The notes under the pieces: model-generated
What the model was told of the DNA's origin: nothing
Database searches by the model: none
The model's input: the letters and a program-made list of their open reading frames with translations, nothing else
Program-made: the position numbers and the translations under genes
Assembly (NCBI RefSeq): GCF_900129705.1
Contig: NZ_FQWO01000006.1
Coordinates: forward strand, 141,507-205,506
Source: Flavobacterium granuli
Lineage (GTDB): Bacteria > Bacteroidota > Bacteroidia > Flavobacteriales > Flavobacteriaceae
Direction: 5' to 3'
DNA: 64,000 nucleotides
Shown: positions 41,876-50,930 of the stretch, one piece after another
Layout of the letters: each line of letters begins with the position of its first letter
Numbering within the stretch: position 1 is the first letter of the stretch

Positions 41876-42202
41876 ATGAACCTGAAAAATTCCCAACTGG
41901 AAGTAGATAACTGGATAAAAGAACACGGGGTTCGTTATTTTAACGAACTGACCAATATGGCGCAACTGACTGAGGAAGTTGGTGAAGTAGCCCGTATCAT
42001 CGCACGACGTTACGGGGAACAATCTGAGAAAGAAAGCGATAAAAATAAAGACCTTGGCGAAGAATTAGCCGATGTGGTTTTTGTGGTTTTGTGTTTGGCA
42101 AATCAAACGGGGATCGATTTGCAAGCTGCTTTCGATAAAAAGATGGATTTAAAATCAGTTAGAGATAAGGATCGTCACAAAAACAACGATAAACTGAAAT
42201 AA
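41876..42202 (+). CDS. MazG-like nucleotide pyrophosphohydrolase
   Basis: 108 residues, a single MazG-fold domain. The metal-binding motif is spread over EEVGEVARIIARRYGE (near residue 32) and GEELADVVFVVLCLANQ (near 61), the ExxE..ExxD pattern of the all-alpha NTP pyrophosphatases. It hydrolyses (d)NTPs to monophosphates, probably as house-cleaning. The short length separates it from full two-domain MazG. It lies before aroA with a 99-nt gap. Confidence 0.9.
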   Translation: MNLKNSQLEVDNWIKEHGVRYFNELTNMAQLTEEVGEVARIIARRYGEQSEKESDKNKDLGEELADVVFVVLCLANQTGIDLQAAFDKKMDLKSVRDKDRHKNNDKLK

Positions 42203-42216
42203 TTTGTGGATTTTAA

Positions 42217-42300
42217 ATTATGAATTATAAATATGGAGTGGTAAATTGCGGGCTTGAATTATGCGGACCATAATTCATAATTCATCACTCATAACTACAA
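42217..42300 (+). repeat. Spacer of ATTATGAATTATAA words and complements
   Basis: AAATTATGAATTATAAATAT at the left and CATAATTCATAATTCATC at the right are complementary and could form a long imperfect hairpin. Same words as the cysH-cysD spacer. Confidence 0.5.
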
Positions 42301-42301
42301 C

Positions 42302-43531
42302 ATGAATTTACTGTTACAAACTACCCATTCTAATTTAAAAGCTGAAATTGCCGTTACCGGCTCAAAAAGCGAAACCAACCGATTATTATTATTACAAGCT
42401 TTGTTCCCAAATGTTAGCTTAGCCAATACCTCCAACTCTGATGACAGTGAGGTAATGCAAAAAGCGTTAAAAGGAAATGAAGAAATAATTGATATTCATC
42501 ATGCGGGAACCGCAATGCGTTTTCTTACCGCTTATTTTGCTGTACAGGAAGGGCGCGAGGTGGTATTAACCGGTTCTGCCAGAATGCACGAACGTCCCGT
42601 GAAAATTTTAGTGGAAGCTTTAGAACAGTTGGGAGCTAAAATTTCTTATGAAAAAGAAGTAGGCTATCCGCCAATTCGTATCAGAGGGCAAAAAATCACC
42701 GCTTCCAAAGTAACACTAGCAGCTAATGTTAGTAGCCAATATATTTCGGCCCTGCTGTTGATTGCTCCAAAACTTGAAAACGGTTTAGAATTAGTATTAG
42801 AAGGCGAAATTACTTCTGTTCCTTATATCAAAATGACATTAGCTCTGCTGAATGATTTAGATGTTAAAACCAGTTTTGAAGGAAATATTATTAAAGTGTT
42901 TCCAAAGCAAGAAGTGGAAACTAAGGAAATGACGGTAGAATCCGATTGGAGCTCAGCTTCCTATTTCTTCAGTTTGGCTGCTTTGTCGAGTCAGTCTTCG
43001 ATTTCATTGACTAGTTATAAAGAAACAAGTTTGCAGGGTGATTCTGCTTTGGTTGACATTTATAAAAAAATGGGAGTGGAAACACAATTCGAAGGAAATA
43101 AAATTACTTTGACTAAACAAAAGGATTTTAAGTTTGAAACGATAAACTTAGAATTAAATAACACGCCGGATATTGCTCAAACCATTGTTGTGACTTGTCT
43201 TGGACTCGGAATTGGCTGTCATTTAACGGGTTTACATACTTTAAAAATCAAAGAAACTGACAGACTTGAAGCGCTGAGAATTGAGTTGACAAAATTGGGA
43301 GCCAATATAACGGTTACCAATGATAGTTTGACCCTGATTGCGTCAAACAATATCAATCATAATGTAAAAATAGCGACCTATAATGACCATAGAATGGCAA
43401 TGGCATTTGCTCCTTTGGCATTAAAAGTGCCTATAATCATCGAAAATGCCGAAGTAGTTTCGAAATCTTATCCTGATTTTTGGGAAGATATGAAGAAATT
43501 AGGATTTATAATTTCAGAAACAGAGGTGTAA
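42302..43531 (+). CDS. aroA: 3-phosphoshikimate 1-carboxyvinyltransferase (EPSP synthase)
   Basis: Sixth step of the shikimate pathway. 409 residues, slightly short for the family, typical for Bacteroidetes. The PEP/S3P-binding SKSETNRLLLLQAL (near residue 21), HAGTAMRFLTAYFAVQEGRE (near 63), the Arg/Lys motif KETDRLEALRIELTKLG (near 319) and the final YNDHRMAMAFAPLAL (near 360) are all conserved. It stands apart from the aromatic operon at 31-35 kb and shows no attenuator. Confidence 0.96.
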   Translation: MNLLLQTTHSNLKAEIAVTGSKSETNRLLLLQALFPNVSLANTSNSDDSEVMQKALKGNEEIIDIHHAGTAMRFLTAYFAVQEGREVVLTGSARMHERPVKILVEALEQLGAKISYEKEVGYPPIRIRGQKITASKVTLAANVSSQYISALLLIAPKLENGLELVLEGEITSVPYIKMTLALLNDLDVKTSFEGNIIKVFPKQEVETKEMTVESDWSSASYFFSLAALSSQSSISLTSYKETSLQGDSALVDIYKKMGVETQFEGNKITLTKQKDFKFETINLELNNTPDIAQTIVVTCLGLGIGCHLTGLHTLKIKETDRLEALRIELTKLGANITVTNDSLTLIASNNINHNVKIATYNDHRMAMAFAPLALKVPIIIENAEVVSKSYPDFWEDMKKLGFIISETEV

Positions 43532-43608
43532 ATCTCAATGTTTGCGGGGCTAAATAGCTGAAAATGTGGTGCTTTTTGACTTGGTGTTTAAATTAAACAT
43601 CAAAACAC

Positions 43609-43640
43609 TTGACAACGCCTATCTCACAGTCGTATATTTG
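43609..43640 (+). promoter_or_regulatory. Promoter of queA
   Basis: TTG at 43609-43611, 21-nt spacer, TATATTTG at 43633-43640: exact consensus. The leader of about 80 nt contains a small hairpin (TAAGC..GCTTA near 43685-43704). It does not match a preQ1 riboswitch. Confidence 0.75.
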
Positions 43641-43724
43641 CACCAGCTTAGTTATTTGATTTTCAATTAACTTTTTGTCGGCCTAAGCACGGTCGAAGGC
43701 TTAACTTTTAATAAAAATAAATAA

Positions 43725-44774
43725 ATGAAATTATCACATTTTCAATTTGATTTACCTAAAGAACTTTTAGCAGAATTTCCTGCTGAGAATAGAGATGAAG
43801 CTCGTCTGATGGTTATTGATCGTAAAAAACAAACTATCGAACATAAAATGTTCAAAGATGTTATTGATTATTTTGACGATGGTGATGTTTTAATTTTAAA
43901 TAACACCAAAGTTTTTCCTGCACGTTTGTACGGAAATAAAGAAAAAACCGGAGCAAGAATTGAAGTTTTCTTACTTAGAGAATTAAATGCAGAACAACGT
44001 CTTTGGGACGTTTTGGTAGATCCGGCCCGTAAAATCAGAATTGGTAATAAATTGTATTTCGGAGATGATGATTCATTAGTAGCGGAGGTTATTGATAATA
44101 CAACTTCTCGTGGAAGAACATTGCGTTTCCTTTATGATGGTTCTTATGAAGAATTCAGAAACAAATTAACTGAGCTTGGAGAAACTCCAATCCCAAAATA
44201 CATAAGCAGAGACGTAACTCCGGAAGATGCGGAACGTTACCAAACTATCTATGCTAAAGAAGAAGGAGCTGTTGCGGCGCCAACTGCTGGTTTGCACTTT
44301 TCTAAGCATTTGATGAAAAAACTGGAAATTAAAGGAGTTAAGTTTGCTGAGGTGACTCTTCACGTAGGTTTAGGAACTTTTAACCCGGTTGAGGTTGAGG
44401 ATTTGTCTAAACACAAAATGGATTCTGAGGAATTAAAAATTACTCAAGAAGCCTGTGATATCGTCAATGAAGCTAAAGCGAAAAAGAAACGTATTTGTAC
44501 CGTAGGAACTACATCAATGCGTGCCGTTGAAAGTTCTGTTTCTTCACAAAACACATTAAATCCTTTTGATGGTTGGACGAACAAATTTGTTTTCCCTCCT
44601 CATGATTTTACAATACCAACTTGTATGATTACTAATTTTCATACTCCAAAATCTACTTTATTAATGATGGTTTCTGCATTTTGTGGTCACGATTTAATGA
44701 AGAAAGCGTATGAGGAAGCAATCAAAGAAAAATACAAATTTTACTCTTACGGTGACGCGATGTTAATCATCTAA
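43725..44774 (+). CDS. queA: S-adenosylmethionine:tRNA ribosyltransferase-isomerase
   Basis: Transfers and isomerises the ribosyl moiety of SAM onto preQ1-modified tRNA to give epoxyqueuosine. 349 residues. The start [28 protein letters not shown], the segment [15 protein letters not shown] (near residue 63), [13 protein letters not shown] (near 179) and [13 protein letters not shown] (near 207) are signatures of QueA. It has its own promoter and terminator. Another queuosine gene, queE, is at 60134. Confidence 0.96.
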   Translation: MKLSHFQFDLPKELLAEFPAENRDEARLMVIDRKKQTIEHKMFKDVIDYFDDGDVLILNNTKVFPARLYGNKEKTGARIEVFLLRELNAEQRLWDVLVDPARKIRIGNKLYFGDDDSLVAEVIDNTTSRGRTLRFLYDGSYEEFRNKLTELGETPIPKYISRDVTPEDAERYQTIYAKEEGAVAAPTAGLHFSKHLMKKLEIKGVKFAEVTLHVGLGTFNPVEVEDLSKHKMDSEELKITQEACDIVNEAKAKKKRICTVGTTSMRAVESSVSSQNTLNPFDGWTNKFVFPPHDFTIPTCMITNFHTPKSTLLMMVSAFCGHDLMKKAYEEAIKEKYKFYSYGDAMLII

Positions 44775-44798
44775 ATTCACTTATAAAGGTTAATTCAT

Positions 44799-44828
44799 AA
44801 ATCTCGTCAGCAATGGCGAGATTTTTTT
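44799..44828 (+). terminator. Terminator after queA
   Basis: 8-bp stem AAATCTCG (44799-44806) with CGAGATTT (44817-44824), followed by a T run. Confidence 0.85.
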
Positions 44829-44920
44829 ATGTCTTGATAGTTGCAATAGTCCTATATTTCGAAGTTTTTTAGTGTGATATTTCCACAGATTTCGCTGTTG
44901 GATATTCTAAATCAAAAATT

Positions 44921-45655
44921 TCAATCTACTTGGTAAACTAATTTTACAGTAATGGTAGCCGTTTTGTTTTTGGAACTGGTATTGAATGAACCGCCATAAG
45001 AATAATCTTCGGAGGAGTTTTGTCCTATAATTTGAAAAACACCCATATCGGATTTCTTTAAATTCCCTAAATCAGCATTGGCATTTTCGGCAATACTTTG
45101 CGCTCTTGTACTGGCGTCTTTTGTGGCTTCGGCAATCATTTTTATTTTTAATTCGGCAAGCTTGGTATAATAATACTCAGGCGCATTCGAATAAAACTCG
45201 ACTCCAGCATTGATTAGTTCACTGGATTGTCTGGATATATCTTCAATTTTATTTACTTCTTTGGACTGAATGCTTACGTTTTGAGTTAGCGTAAATCCGG
45301 TAAATAAATTTTGTCTGATGCTTCCGTTTTCATTATAAGTGGTCTCATAATCTTTGTTGAAATTAATGGCCGAAAATATGATATCAGCAGACGGGATTCC
45401 TTTGTTTAGTAAGTAGGTTTTAATTTTTTCGCGGTCAGCATCCAATGAGGTATAGGCTTCTTTCAAGGTACTGCTTTTTTTAGAGAAAGAACCTTTCCAA
45501 ACAATTAAATCAGATATGAAATCTGTTTTTCCCAGGCCGGTAACGCTAATGGTATCATTGCTTCTATTCCTGTTCTGGAAAGCATTGGCAAACAAGAAAG
45601 CTGATATTACGACAGCTATCGATAGGATAATTGCATTTAGATTATTTTTAAGCAT
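44921..45655 (-). CDS. SIMPL domain (DUF541) protein
   Basis: 244 residues, anchored by an N-terminal hydrophobic segment (about residues 7-25, AIILSIAVVISAFLFANAF). The rest is a SIMPL/DUF541 domain, seen in SISVTGLGKTDF, the helix SLDADREKIKTYLLNKGI, and ATKDASTRAQSIAENANADLG near residue 180. The family forms periplasmic oligomers of poorly known function, sometimes linked to oxidative stress. It is a monocistronic gene on the minus strand, convergent with queA and divergent from kynU. Confidence 0.88.
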   Translation of the reverse strand: MLKNNLNAIILSIAVVISAFLFANAFQNRNRSNDTISVTGLGKTDFISDLIVWKGSFSKKSSTLKEAYTSLDADREKIKTYLLNKGIPSADIIFSAINFNKDYETTYNENGSIRQNLFTGFTLTQNVSIQSKEVNKIEDISRQSSELINAGVEFYSNAPEYYYTKLAELKIKMIAEATKDASTRAQSIAENANADLGNLKKSDMGVFQIIGQNSSEDYSYGGSFNTSSKNKTATITVKLVYQVD

Positions 45656-45825
45656 AAAAACAGGAGTTAAGTTACAATCAAATATAGTTAAAATTCAGAG
45701 TCAAATAACTTGTGTTTTTAGGAAATTCTTAATTTTCACAATAGTACATTGTTGAAGCTACAAAATAAAGTGGTTACGCTTTGTGTCAAAATAAATATTG
45801 GTTATTTTTACAAAACAAAAAAAGA

Positions 45826-47103
45826 ATGATGATTTTCGAAAATACCAAAGAATTTGCACAAGGACTTGATTCGCAAGATAAATTAAGTAAATATAGAGAT
45901 GAATTTATTTTTCCAAAAGTGAATGGAGAAAAGGTGATTTATTTCACAGGAAATTCATTGGGTTTGCAACCCAAACGCACCAAAGCCTATATTGATGAAG
46001 TCATGAATGACTGGGCTGAGCTCGCAGTAGAAGGGCATTTTTATGCCGATAAACCTTGGTGGGATTATCAAGAACGTTTTGCTGAACCATTGAGTAAGAT
46101 AGTGGGCGCATTGCCATCTGAGGTAACGGTGATGAATACTTTGACGGTAAATCTTCACTTGTTGATGGTTTCTTTTTATAGACCAACAAAATCAAGATAC
46201 AAGATTATTTGCGAAGAAAAAGCTTTTCCTTCAGATCAATATATGTTTCAAAGCCAAGTTCATTTTCATGGTTTTAAACCTGAGGAGGCGATTGTTGAAA
46301 TTAAACGTCGAGATGGGGAACACAACATCCGCTTGGAAGATATTTTGGCTAAAATTGAAGAAGTGGGAGAGGAGTTGGCTTTAATTTTAATAGGCGGAGT
46401 TAATTATTATACAGGTCAGGTTTTTGACATGAAAACGATAACTGCTGCCGGACATCAGGTTGGAGCAAAAGTGGGATGGGATTTGGCTCACGCAGCGGGA
46501 AATATAAAATTAGAACTTCATGATTGGAATGTAGATTTTGCGGCTTGGTGCAGTTATAAGTATATGAATTCAGGACCTGGAAATGCTTCGGGTTGCTTTG
46601 TACATGAGAGACATCATAACGATTCTGAATTGCCAAGATTTGCCGGTTGGTGGGGACATAACAAGGAACGTCGTTTTAAGATGGAACCGGTTTTTGACCC
46701 TGTTCATGGTGCTGACGGTTGGCAAATCAGTAATTTGCCGGTACTTTCGTTAGCTCCTTATTTAGCCTCTGTAGAAATGTTTGATGAGATAGGAATGGAC
46801 GCTTTAATCGAAAAAAGAGATAAAATCACTTCTTATCTGGAGTTTATTCTTCACGAAATTGATAAGGAAGTCGATAGCAGTTTTGAAATTATTACACCAA
46901 CAAATCAATCTGAAAGAGGATGCCAATTATCGGTTTTACTTCATGGGGAAGGACGCAGTTTGTTTGATTATTTAATGAAAAGTGGCGTAATTACAGATTG
47001 GAGAGAACCAAACGTTATTCGTTTAGCGCCTGTTCCTTTGTATTGTTCTTATGAGGATATGTACAATTTTGGGCAAATATTAAAAACAGGAATACTGAAA
47101 TAG
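45826..47103 (+). CDS. kynU: Kynureninase
   Basis: PLP enzyme cleaving (3-hydroxy)kynurenine to (3-hydroxy)anthranilate and alanine. 425 residues from the ATG at 45826. The longer TTG reading from 45781 is not favoured. Motifs: YFTGNSLGLQPK (near residue 39), GWDLAHAAGN (PLP-ring Asp), the Schiff-base Lys in WCSYKYMNSGPGN (near 247), and PRFAGWWGHNKERRF. With kmo at 50931 it forms the kynurenine branch of tryptophan use, for breakdown or NAD synthesis. Tryptophan dioxygenase is not in the window. Confidence 0.95.
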   Translation: MMIFENTKEFAQGLDSQDKLSKYRDEFIFPKVNGEKVIYFTGNSLGLQPKRTKAYIDEVMNDWAELAVEGHFYADKPWWDYQERFAEPLSKIVGALPSEVTVMNTLTVNLHLLMVSFYRPTKSRYKIICEEKAFPSDQYMFQSQVHFHGFKPEEAIVEIKRRDGEHNIRLEDILAKIEEVGEELALILIGGVNYYTGQVFDMKTITAAGHQVGAKVGWDLAHAAGNIKLELHDWNVDFAAWCSYKYMNSGPGNASGCFVHERHHNDSELPRFAGWWGHNKERRFKMEPVFDPVHGADGWQISNLPVLSLAPYLASVEMFDEIGMDALIEKRDKITSYLEFILHEIDKEVDSSFEIITPTNQSERGCQLSVLLHGEGRSLFDYLMKSGVITDWREPNVIRLAPVPLYCSYEDMYNFGQILKTGILK

Positions 47104-47199
47104 TCTAAGATTTTAGTAATTATATAAGTTTTGCGTATAATTATATAACTTAAAATAGTACGCTATGGGTTTACTTTGTAAAATAAAATATAAAAAAAT

Positions 47200-47601
47200 A
47201 TGAAAGCATTATACTTGTTGTTATTAGCTGTTGTTATAATTTCTTGTAAAGATCAAGGAAAAATGGATAGTCAGGCCGCAAAGCAAGAAACTATTGATTC
47301 TATGAAAGTAGAAATTGAAAAGCAAAAAGTCATTGATTCAATGAAAGTTGAAATGGCTAAAGTTGAATCTCAAAAAGAGGTTGTTATTGTTCAGCAACCT
47401 TCGACTTCAGCTCCAGCCGCCACTGCAAAGAAAAAAGCTTGGAGTAATACTGCAAAAGGAGCTGTAATTGGAGCAGGTGTAGGAGCTGCAACTGGAGCTA
47501 TTATTAGCAAGAAAAAAGGACAGGGCGCTATAATTGGAGGTTTAGCTGGTGCTGGTGTAGGTGCAGGGACCGGAGCAATTATTGACGGAAGTAAGAAATA
47601 A
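47200..47601 (+). CDS. Lipoprotein with glycine-zipper domain
   Basis: 133 residues. Lipoprotein signal with lipobox (LAVVIISC, Cys near residue 16), a coiled-coil-like charged stretch with a repeat (IDSMKVEIEKQKVIDSMKVE), then a C-terminal glycine zipper (GAVIGAGVGAATGAIIS, then GAIIGGLAGAGVGAGTGAII) of the YMGG type that packs in membranes. Location is probably the outer membrane. Function is unknown. A strong terminator follows. Confidence 0.82.
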   Translation: MKALYLLLLAVVIISCKDQGKMDSQAAKQETIDSMKVEIEKQKVIDSMKVEMAKVESQKEVVIVQQPSTSAPAATAKKKAWSNTAKGAVIGAGVGAATGAIISKKKGQGAIIGGLAGAGVGAGTGAIIDGSKK

Positions 47602-47607
47602 TATAAT

Positions 47608-47664
47608 AATCCATAAAAAAAGGGCTTTTGAATCATGTGTTCAAAAGCCCTTTTTTTATGGATT
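47608..47664 (+). terminator. Bidirectional terminator, 25-bp perfect inverted repeat
   Basis: 47608-47632 pairs with 47640-47664 without mismatch around a 7-nt loop. The core is AAAAAAAGGGCTTTTGAA, with A and T tracts on both sides, serving the convergent lipoprotein and flavin-reductase genes. Confidence 0.95.
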
Positions 47665-47681
47665 ATTGTCCTGATTTTATT

Positions 47682-48320
47682 CTATTTTAAGAATGATTTT
47701 GTTGGGGTATCTTTTCTTGCATACTGAAATCGATCAATTAATTTGGGCAAGCAGTATCCATCTAGCCCATTTAGAGCAACTACATTTCCTTTGTCAATTT
47801 GCAACCATCCATCATCGTGTCTTAAGTTTTCTTCAAAAAAAATATTTTCTATGGAGGCGATAACATGGATCGTATCGTTTTCTGCAATATAGTATTCGTT
47901 TACATATTTACAATAAAGTTGTATTGGGCTCCCTTTTGCAAAAGGAATGCTTATATGTTCTTTATATTCTTCTTCTAAATTCGTCTTTTCAAATTCAGAA
48001 ATGCCAGGTGCATAATTTGCTGAAGTATGATGAGCATCAGCAATCATCGATTCTGTTACATGATTAACAGTGAAATATCCCGTTTCTTTGATGTTCTTAT
48101 AAGTGTCTCTTGGTACTGTAGTTGGTCGGACGATGAATCCTATTAAAGCGGGATCACTTCCTAGGTGAGTTACACTGCTAAAAATCGCAATATTGGATTT
48201 GCCATCGATTGATTGAGTTGCGATTAAATTTGCTGATTTATATCCGGTACAAGAGTTGATTAAATTCAATCTTTCTATTCTTTCCATCTTGGAAAAATCT
48301 TCTGTTGATAGTTGTTTCAT
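47682..48320 (-). CDS. Flavin reductase-like FMN-binding protein
   Basis: 212 residues of the flavin-reductase split-barrel family. Visible features are the strand CTGYKSANLIATQSIDGKSN, the conserved IFSSVTHLGSDPALIGFIVRP (near residue 47, FMN-binding), and NIKETGYFTVNHVTESM (near 75). Catalytic partners cannot be deduced. It may bind FMN and reduce free flavins. A minus-strand -7 element TATGTTTG (48341-48334) is 14 nt before the start. It is a single gene between convergent and divergent neighbours. Confidence 0.88.
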   Translation of the reverse strand: MKQLSTEDFSKMERIERLNLINSCTGYKSANLIATQSIDGKSNIAIFSSVTHLGSDPALIGFIVRPTTVPRDTYKNIKETGYFTVNHVTESMIADAHHTSANYAPGISEFEKTNLEEEYKEHISIPFAKGSPIQLYCKYVNEYYIAENDTIHVIASIENIFFEENLRHDDGWLQIDKGNVVALNGLDGYCLPKLIDRFQYARKDTPTKSFLK

Positions 48321-48333
48321 TTTTTGTTTTAGA

Positions 48334-48341
48334 CAAACATA
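48334..48341 (-). promoter_or_regulatory. -7 element of the flavin reductase gene
   Basis: TATGTTTG on the minus strand, exact TAnnTTTG. No clear TTG at the proper distance upstream. Confidence 0.5.
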
Positions 48342-48452
48342 CGTTTTTGTTTATTCTTTTTATTTATAAGTTAAACAAATGTATTGCTTTTTTTATAGTG
48401 AGGTTTTGAACTGAAGAAATTTAATTTCATTCGGTTTAATTTTTAAAACCTT

Positions 48453-48460
48453 TATATTTG
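48453..48460 (+). promoter_or_regulatory. -7 element of the penicillin acylase gene
   Basis: TATATTTG, exact TAnnTTTG, 20 nt before the ATG at 48481. It overlaps the in-frame GTG at 48460 and so rules that out as start codon. Confidence 0.6.
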
Positions 48461-48480
48461 TGAATGAAATTTCTTCGAAT

Positions 48481-50871
48481 ATGAAAAAAATTAAAAAAAT
48501 AGTTGTTGTTGTTTTATCGATTTTAGGTATAGTTGCTATTGCTTTGGTGGTTTATGGGATGTATCTAAAGCCTAAATACAAAGGAGAAATTGATTTAAAA
48601 AATATTAAGAAGGAAACCACGGTCTATTTTGATGATTTTGGGGTTCCTCATATTTATGCAGATAATGCCAAAGATGCGATGACCGCCTTAGGTTATGTTC
48701 ATGCTCAAGATAGATTATGGCAAATGGAATTGATGCGACGCATTGCTCCGGGACGTTTGTCTGAAATTTTTGGTAAAGTTACGCTGAAGAATGACAAGTT
48801 TTTTGCCGGTTTGGGTATAGAAGAGGCTTCTGATAAAGCCATTGCAGCTTTGGATAAAAACAGCCCAAGCTACTTATTGGCGATGGCTTATCTCGATGGA
48901 ATCAATCAATATATCGACGAGGGAGTTAGTCCGATAGAATTTCAGTTGGTTGGGGTAAAGAAAGAAAAATTCACGATCAAAGATGTTTATAATATCTTTG
49001 GATACATGGCATTTAGTTTTGCTATGGCACAAAAAACAGATCCGCTACTGACAGATATTCGCAATAAATATGGGATGGATTATCTCAAAGATTTTGGATT
49101 AGATGGTTCTTTGGACAAAACAATCATAAAAACAGCAAAGGAAAAGCCACAGGAATTTGCCACTATTTCAAAGTCTGTTGCTGCTTTATTGAAACAGTCA
49201 CCTGTTGCACCTTTTGTAGGGAGTAACAGCTGGGTTATTGCGCCAAAGAAAACCAAAAATGGCCAAGTAATTTTTGCCAATGATCCGCATATTGGCTTTT
49301 CTCAACCGGGAACTTGGTATGAAGCACACTTGGTAACACCAGAATTTGAATTGTACGGTTGTTATCTGGCAGGAACTCCTTATCCTTTGTTAGGCCATAA
49401 TAGGGAATATGCTTATGGTTTAACCATGTTTGAAAACGATGATATCGATTTGTATCAAGAGCAGAATAAAGCTAATGATGCGAATGAATACAAAACGCCA
49501 AATGGTTTTAGCGAATATGAAATTAGAAAAAAAACAATAAAAGTTAAAGATAGTTCTGATGTTGTTTTGAATATAAAAGTGAGTCGTCATGGCCCGCTTA
49601 TGAATGATTTGATAGATGGTTTAGATCATAAAAATCCGGTGGCAATGTCTTGGATTTATACCCAACAACCCATTCAAATTTTGGAAGCAGTCTATACGCT
49701 TTCGCATGCTAAAAATAAAGCTGATTTTCAGCAAGGGGTCAGTCTTATTGCTGCGCCAGGTCTGAATGTGATGTATGGAGATGCTAAAGGAAATGTGGGT
49801 TGGTGGGCAACGGGAAAATTATACAAGCACAATAAAAAAGTTGATACTCATTTTATTTTGGATGGCGCTTCTGGCAAAGATGATATTGTTGAGTATTTGG
49901 ATTTCTCCAAAAATCCTTCGGCTGTAAATCCGGATTGGAATTATGTCTATTCGGCCAATAACCAACCTGAAGCAATTGACGGATTTTTATATCCGGGCTA
50001 TTATCTTCCGGAAGACCGGGCAAAAAGAATAACCCAATTATTGGATTCAAAATCAAATTGGGATAAGGAGGCAGTTGGTAAAATGATTACCGATGATGTT
50101 TCATCCGTAGCACCGGATGTGGTTAGCAATTTAATTTCGGCTTTAGATGGAAATTCACTTTCGAAAAATGAAAAAGAAGCAATTGCTGTTTTGAAATCTT
50201 GGAAAGGAGCAAATAATAAAGACGAAGTTGCGCCTACGATTTACAATAAATGGATTTATTTGTATCTAAAGAATACCTTTGAAGACGAACTTGGAGAGGA
50301 GAGTTTCAAACAGTTTTTGGGGACACATATAATGAAGCAAATAATTGCCAAACAAGTGGCTAATGACAATTCGCTTTGGTGGGATAATATCGCGACTAAA
50401 AATAGAAAAGAAAATAGAAAAGATATTCTTTCCAAGTCATTTAAAGAAGCTGTTGTTAGTTTAGAGAAACAGTTGGGGAATTCAGTTTCAGGATGGACTT
50501 GGAACAAAGTGCATATAGTAGAATACAATCATCCTTTAGGTAAAATAGCTGCTTTGAGAAAAATATTCAATGTAGGGCCATTTGAAGTTTCGGGCTCTAA
50601 TGAAGTGATCAATAATCAAATGTTTGATTTTAACAATGAAGCAAAGTATAGTGTGACCGTCGGGCCGTCAACAAGAAGGATCGTTGATTTTTCGGATGTT
50701 GAAAACAGCTGGAGCATTTTGCCAACGGGGCAATCTGGAAATCCTTTGAGTGCCCATTATCGCGATCAGGCTGAAATGTATAATGCTGGGAAATTCAGAA
50801 AAATGAAAATGAATAAGGAAGAGATTGTTAAAACATCCACAAAATTGGTTTTTATTCCGGCTGAAAACTAA
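48481..50871 (+). CDS. Penicillin acylase family Ntn-hydrolase
   Basis: 796 residues from the ATG at 48481. An N-terminal membrane/signal segment (IVVVVLSILGIVAIALVVYG) is followed by the alpha region (VPHIYADNAKDAMTALGYVHAQDRLWQMEL motif family, split here as VPHIYADNAKDA and GYVHAQDRLWQMEL). The mature beta chain would start at Ser248 in GSNSWVIAPKKTK, the N-terminal nucleophile. The oxyanion and Asn regions (NDPHIGFSQPGTWYEAHL) and the late GSNEVINNQ motif are present. The enzyme is exported and self-cleaving. Substrates may be acyl-homoserine lactones, beta-lactams or lipid amides, not decidable here. Confidence 0.93.
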   Translation: MKKIKKIVVVVLSILGIVAIALVVYGMYLKPKYKGEIDLKNIKKETTVYFDDFGVPHIYADNAKDAMTALGYVHAQDRLWQMELMRRIAPGRLSEIFGKVTLKNDKFFAGLGIEEASDKAIAALDKNSPSYLLAMAYLDGINQYIDEGVSPIEFQLVGVKKEKFTIKDVYNIFGYMAFSFAMAQKTDPLLTDIRNKYGMDYLKDFGLDGSLDKTIIKTAKEKPQEFATISKSVAALLKQSPVAPFVGSNSWVIAPKKTKNGQVIFANDPHIGFSQPGTWYEAHLVTPEFELYGCYLAGTPYPLLGHNREYAYGLTMFENDDIDLYQEQNKANDANEYKTPNGFSEYEIRKKTIKVKDSSDVVLNIKVSRHGPLMNDLIDGLDHKNPVAMSWIYTQQPIQILEAVYTLSHAKNKADFQQGVSLIAAPGLNVMYGDAKGNVGWWATGKLYKHNKKVDTHFILDGASGKDDIVEYLDFSKNPSAVNPDWNYVYSANNQPEAIDGFLYPGYYLPEDRAKRITQLLDSKSNWDKEAVGKMITDDVSSVAPDVVSNLISALDGNSLSKNEKEAIAVLKSWKGANNKDEVAPTIYNKWIYLYLKNTFEDELGEESFKQFLGTHIMKQIIAKQVANDNSLWWDNIATKNRKENRKDILSKSFKEAVVSLEKQLGNSVSGWTWNKVHIVEYNHPLGKIAALRKIFNVGPFEVSGSNEVINNQMFDFNNEAKYSVTVGPSTRRIVDFSDVENSWSILPTGQSGNPLSAHYRDQAEMYNAGKFRKMKMNKEEIVKTSTKLVFIPAEN

Positions 50872-50902
50872 GGTTTTTAAACTCCTTGAAATAATAAATC
50901 AG

Positions 50903-50910
50903 TAATTTTG
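50903..50910 (+). promoter_or_regulatory. -7 element of kmo
   Basis: TAATTTTG, exact TAnnTTTG, 20 nt before the start codon. The nearest TTG is 14 nt upstream, shorter than the usual spacing. Confidence 0.5.
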
Positions 50911-50930
50911 TCTAACTTTTATAAAAAATA

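Noticed and set aside
43641..43724. preQ1 riboswitch before queA
   Set aside because: The leader has only a short TAAGC/GCTTA hairpin and lacks the preQ1-I loop and A-rich tail.
48460..48480. GTG start for the penicillin acylase gene
   Set aside because: The GTG overlaps the -7 element TATATTTG and could not be on the mRNA. ATG at 48481 also starts the signal segment properly.
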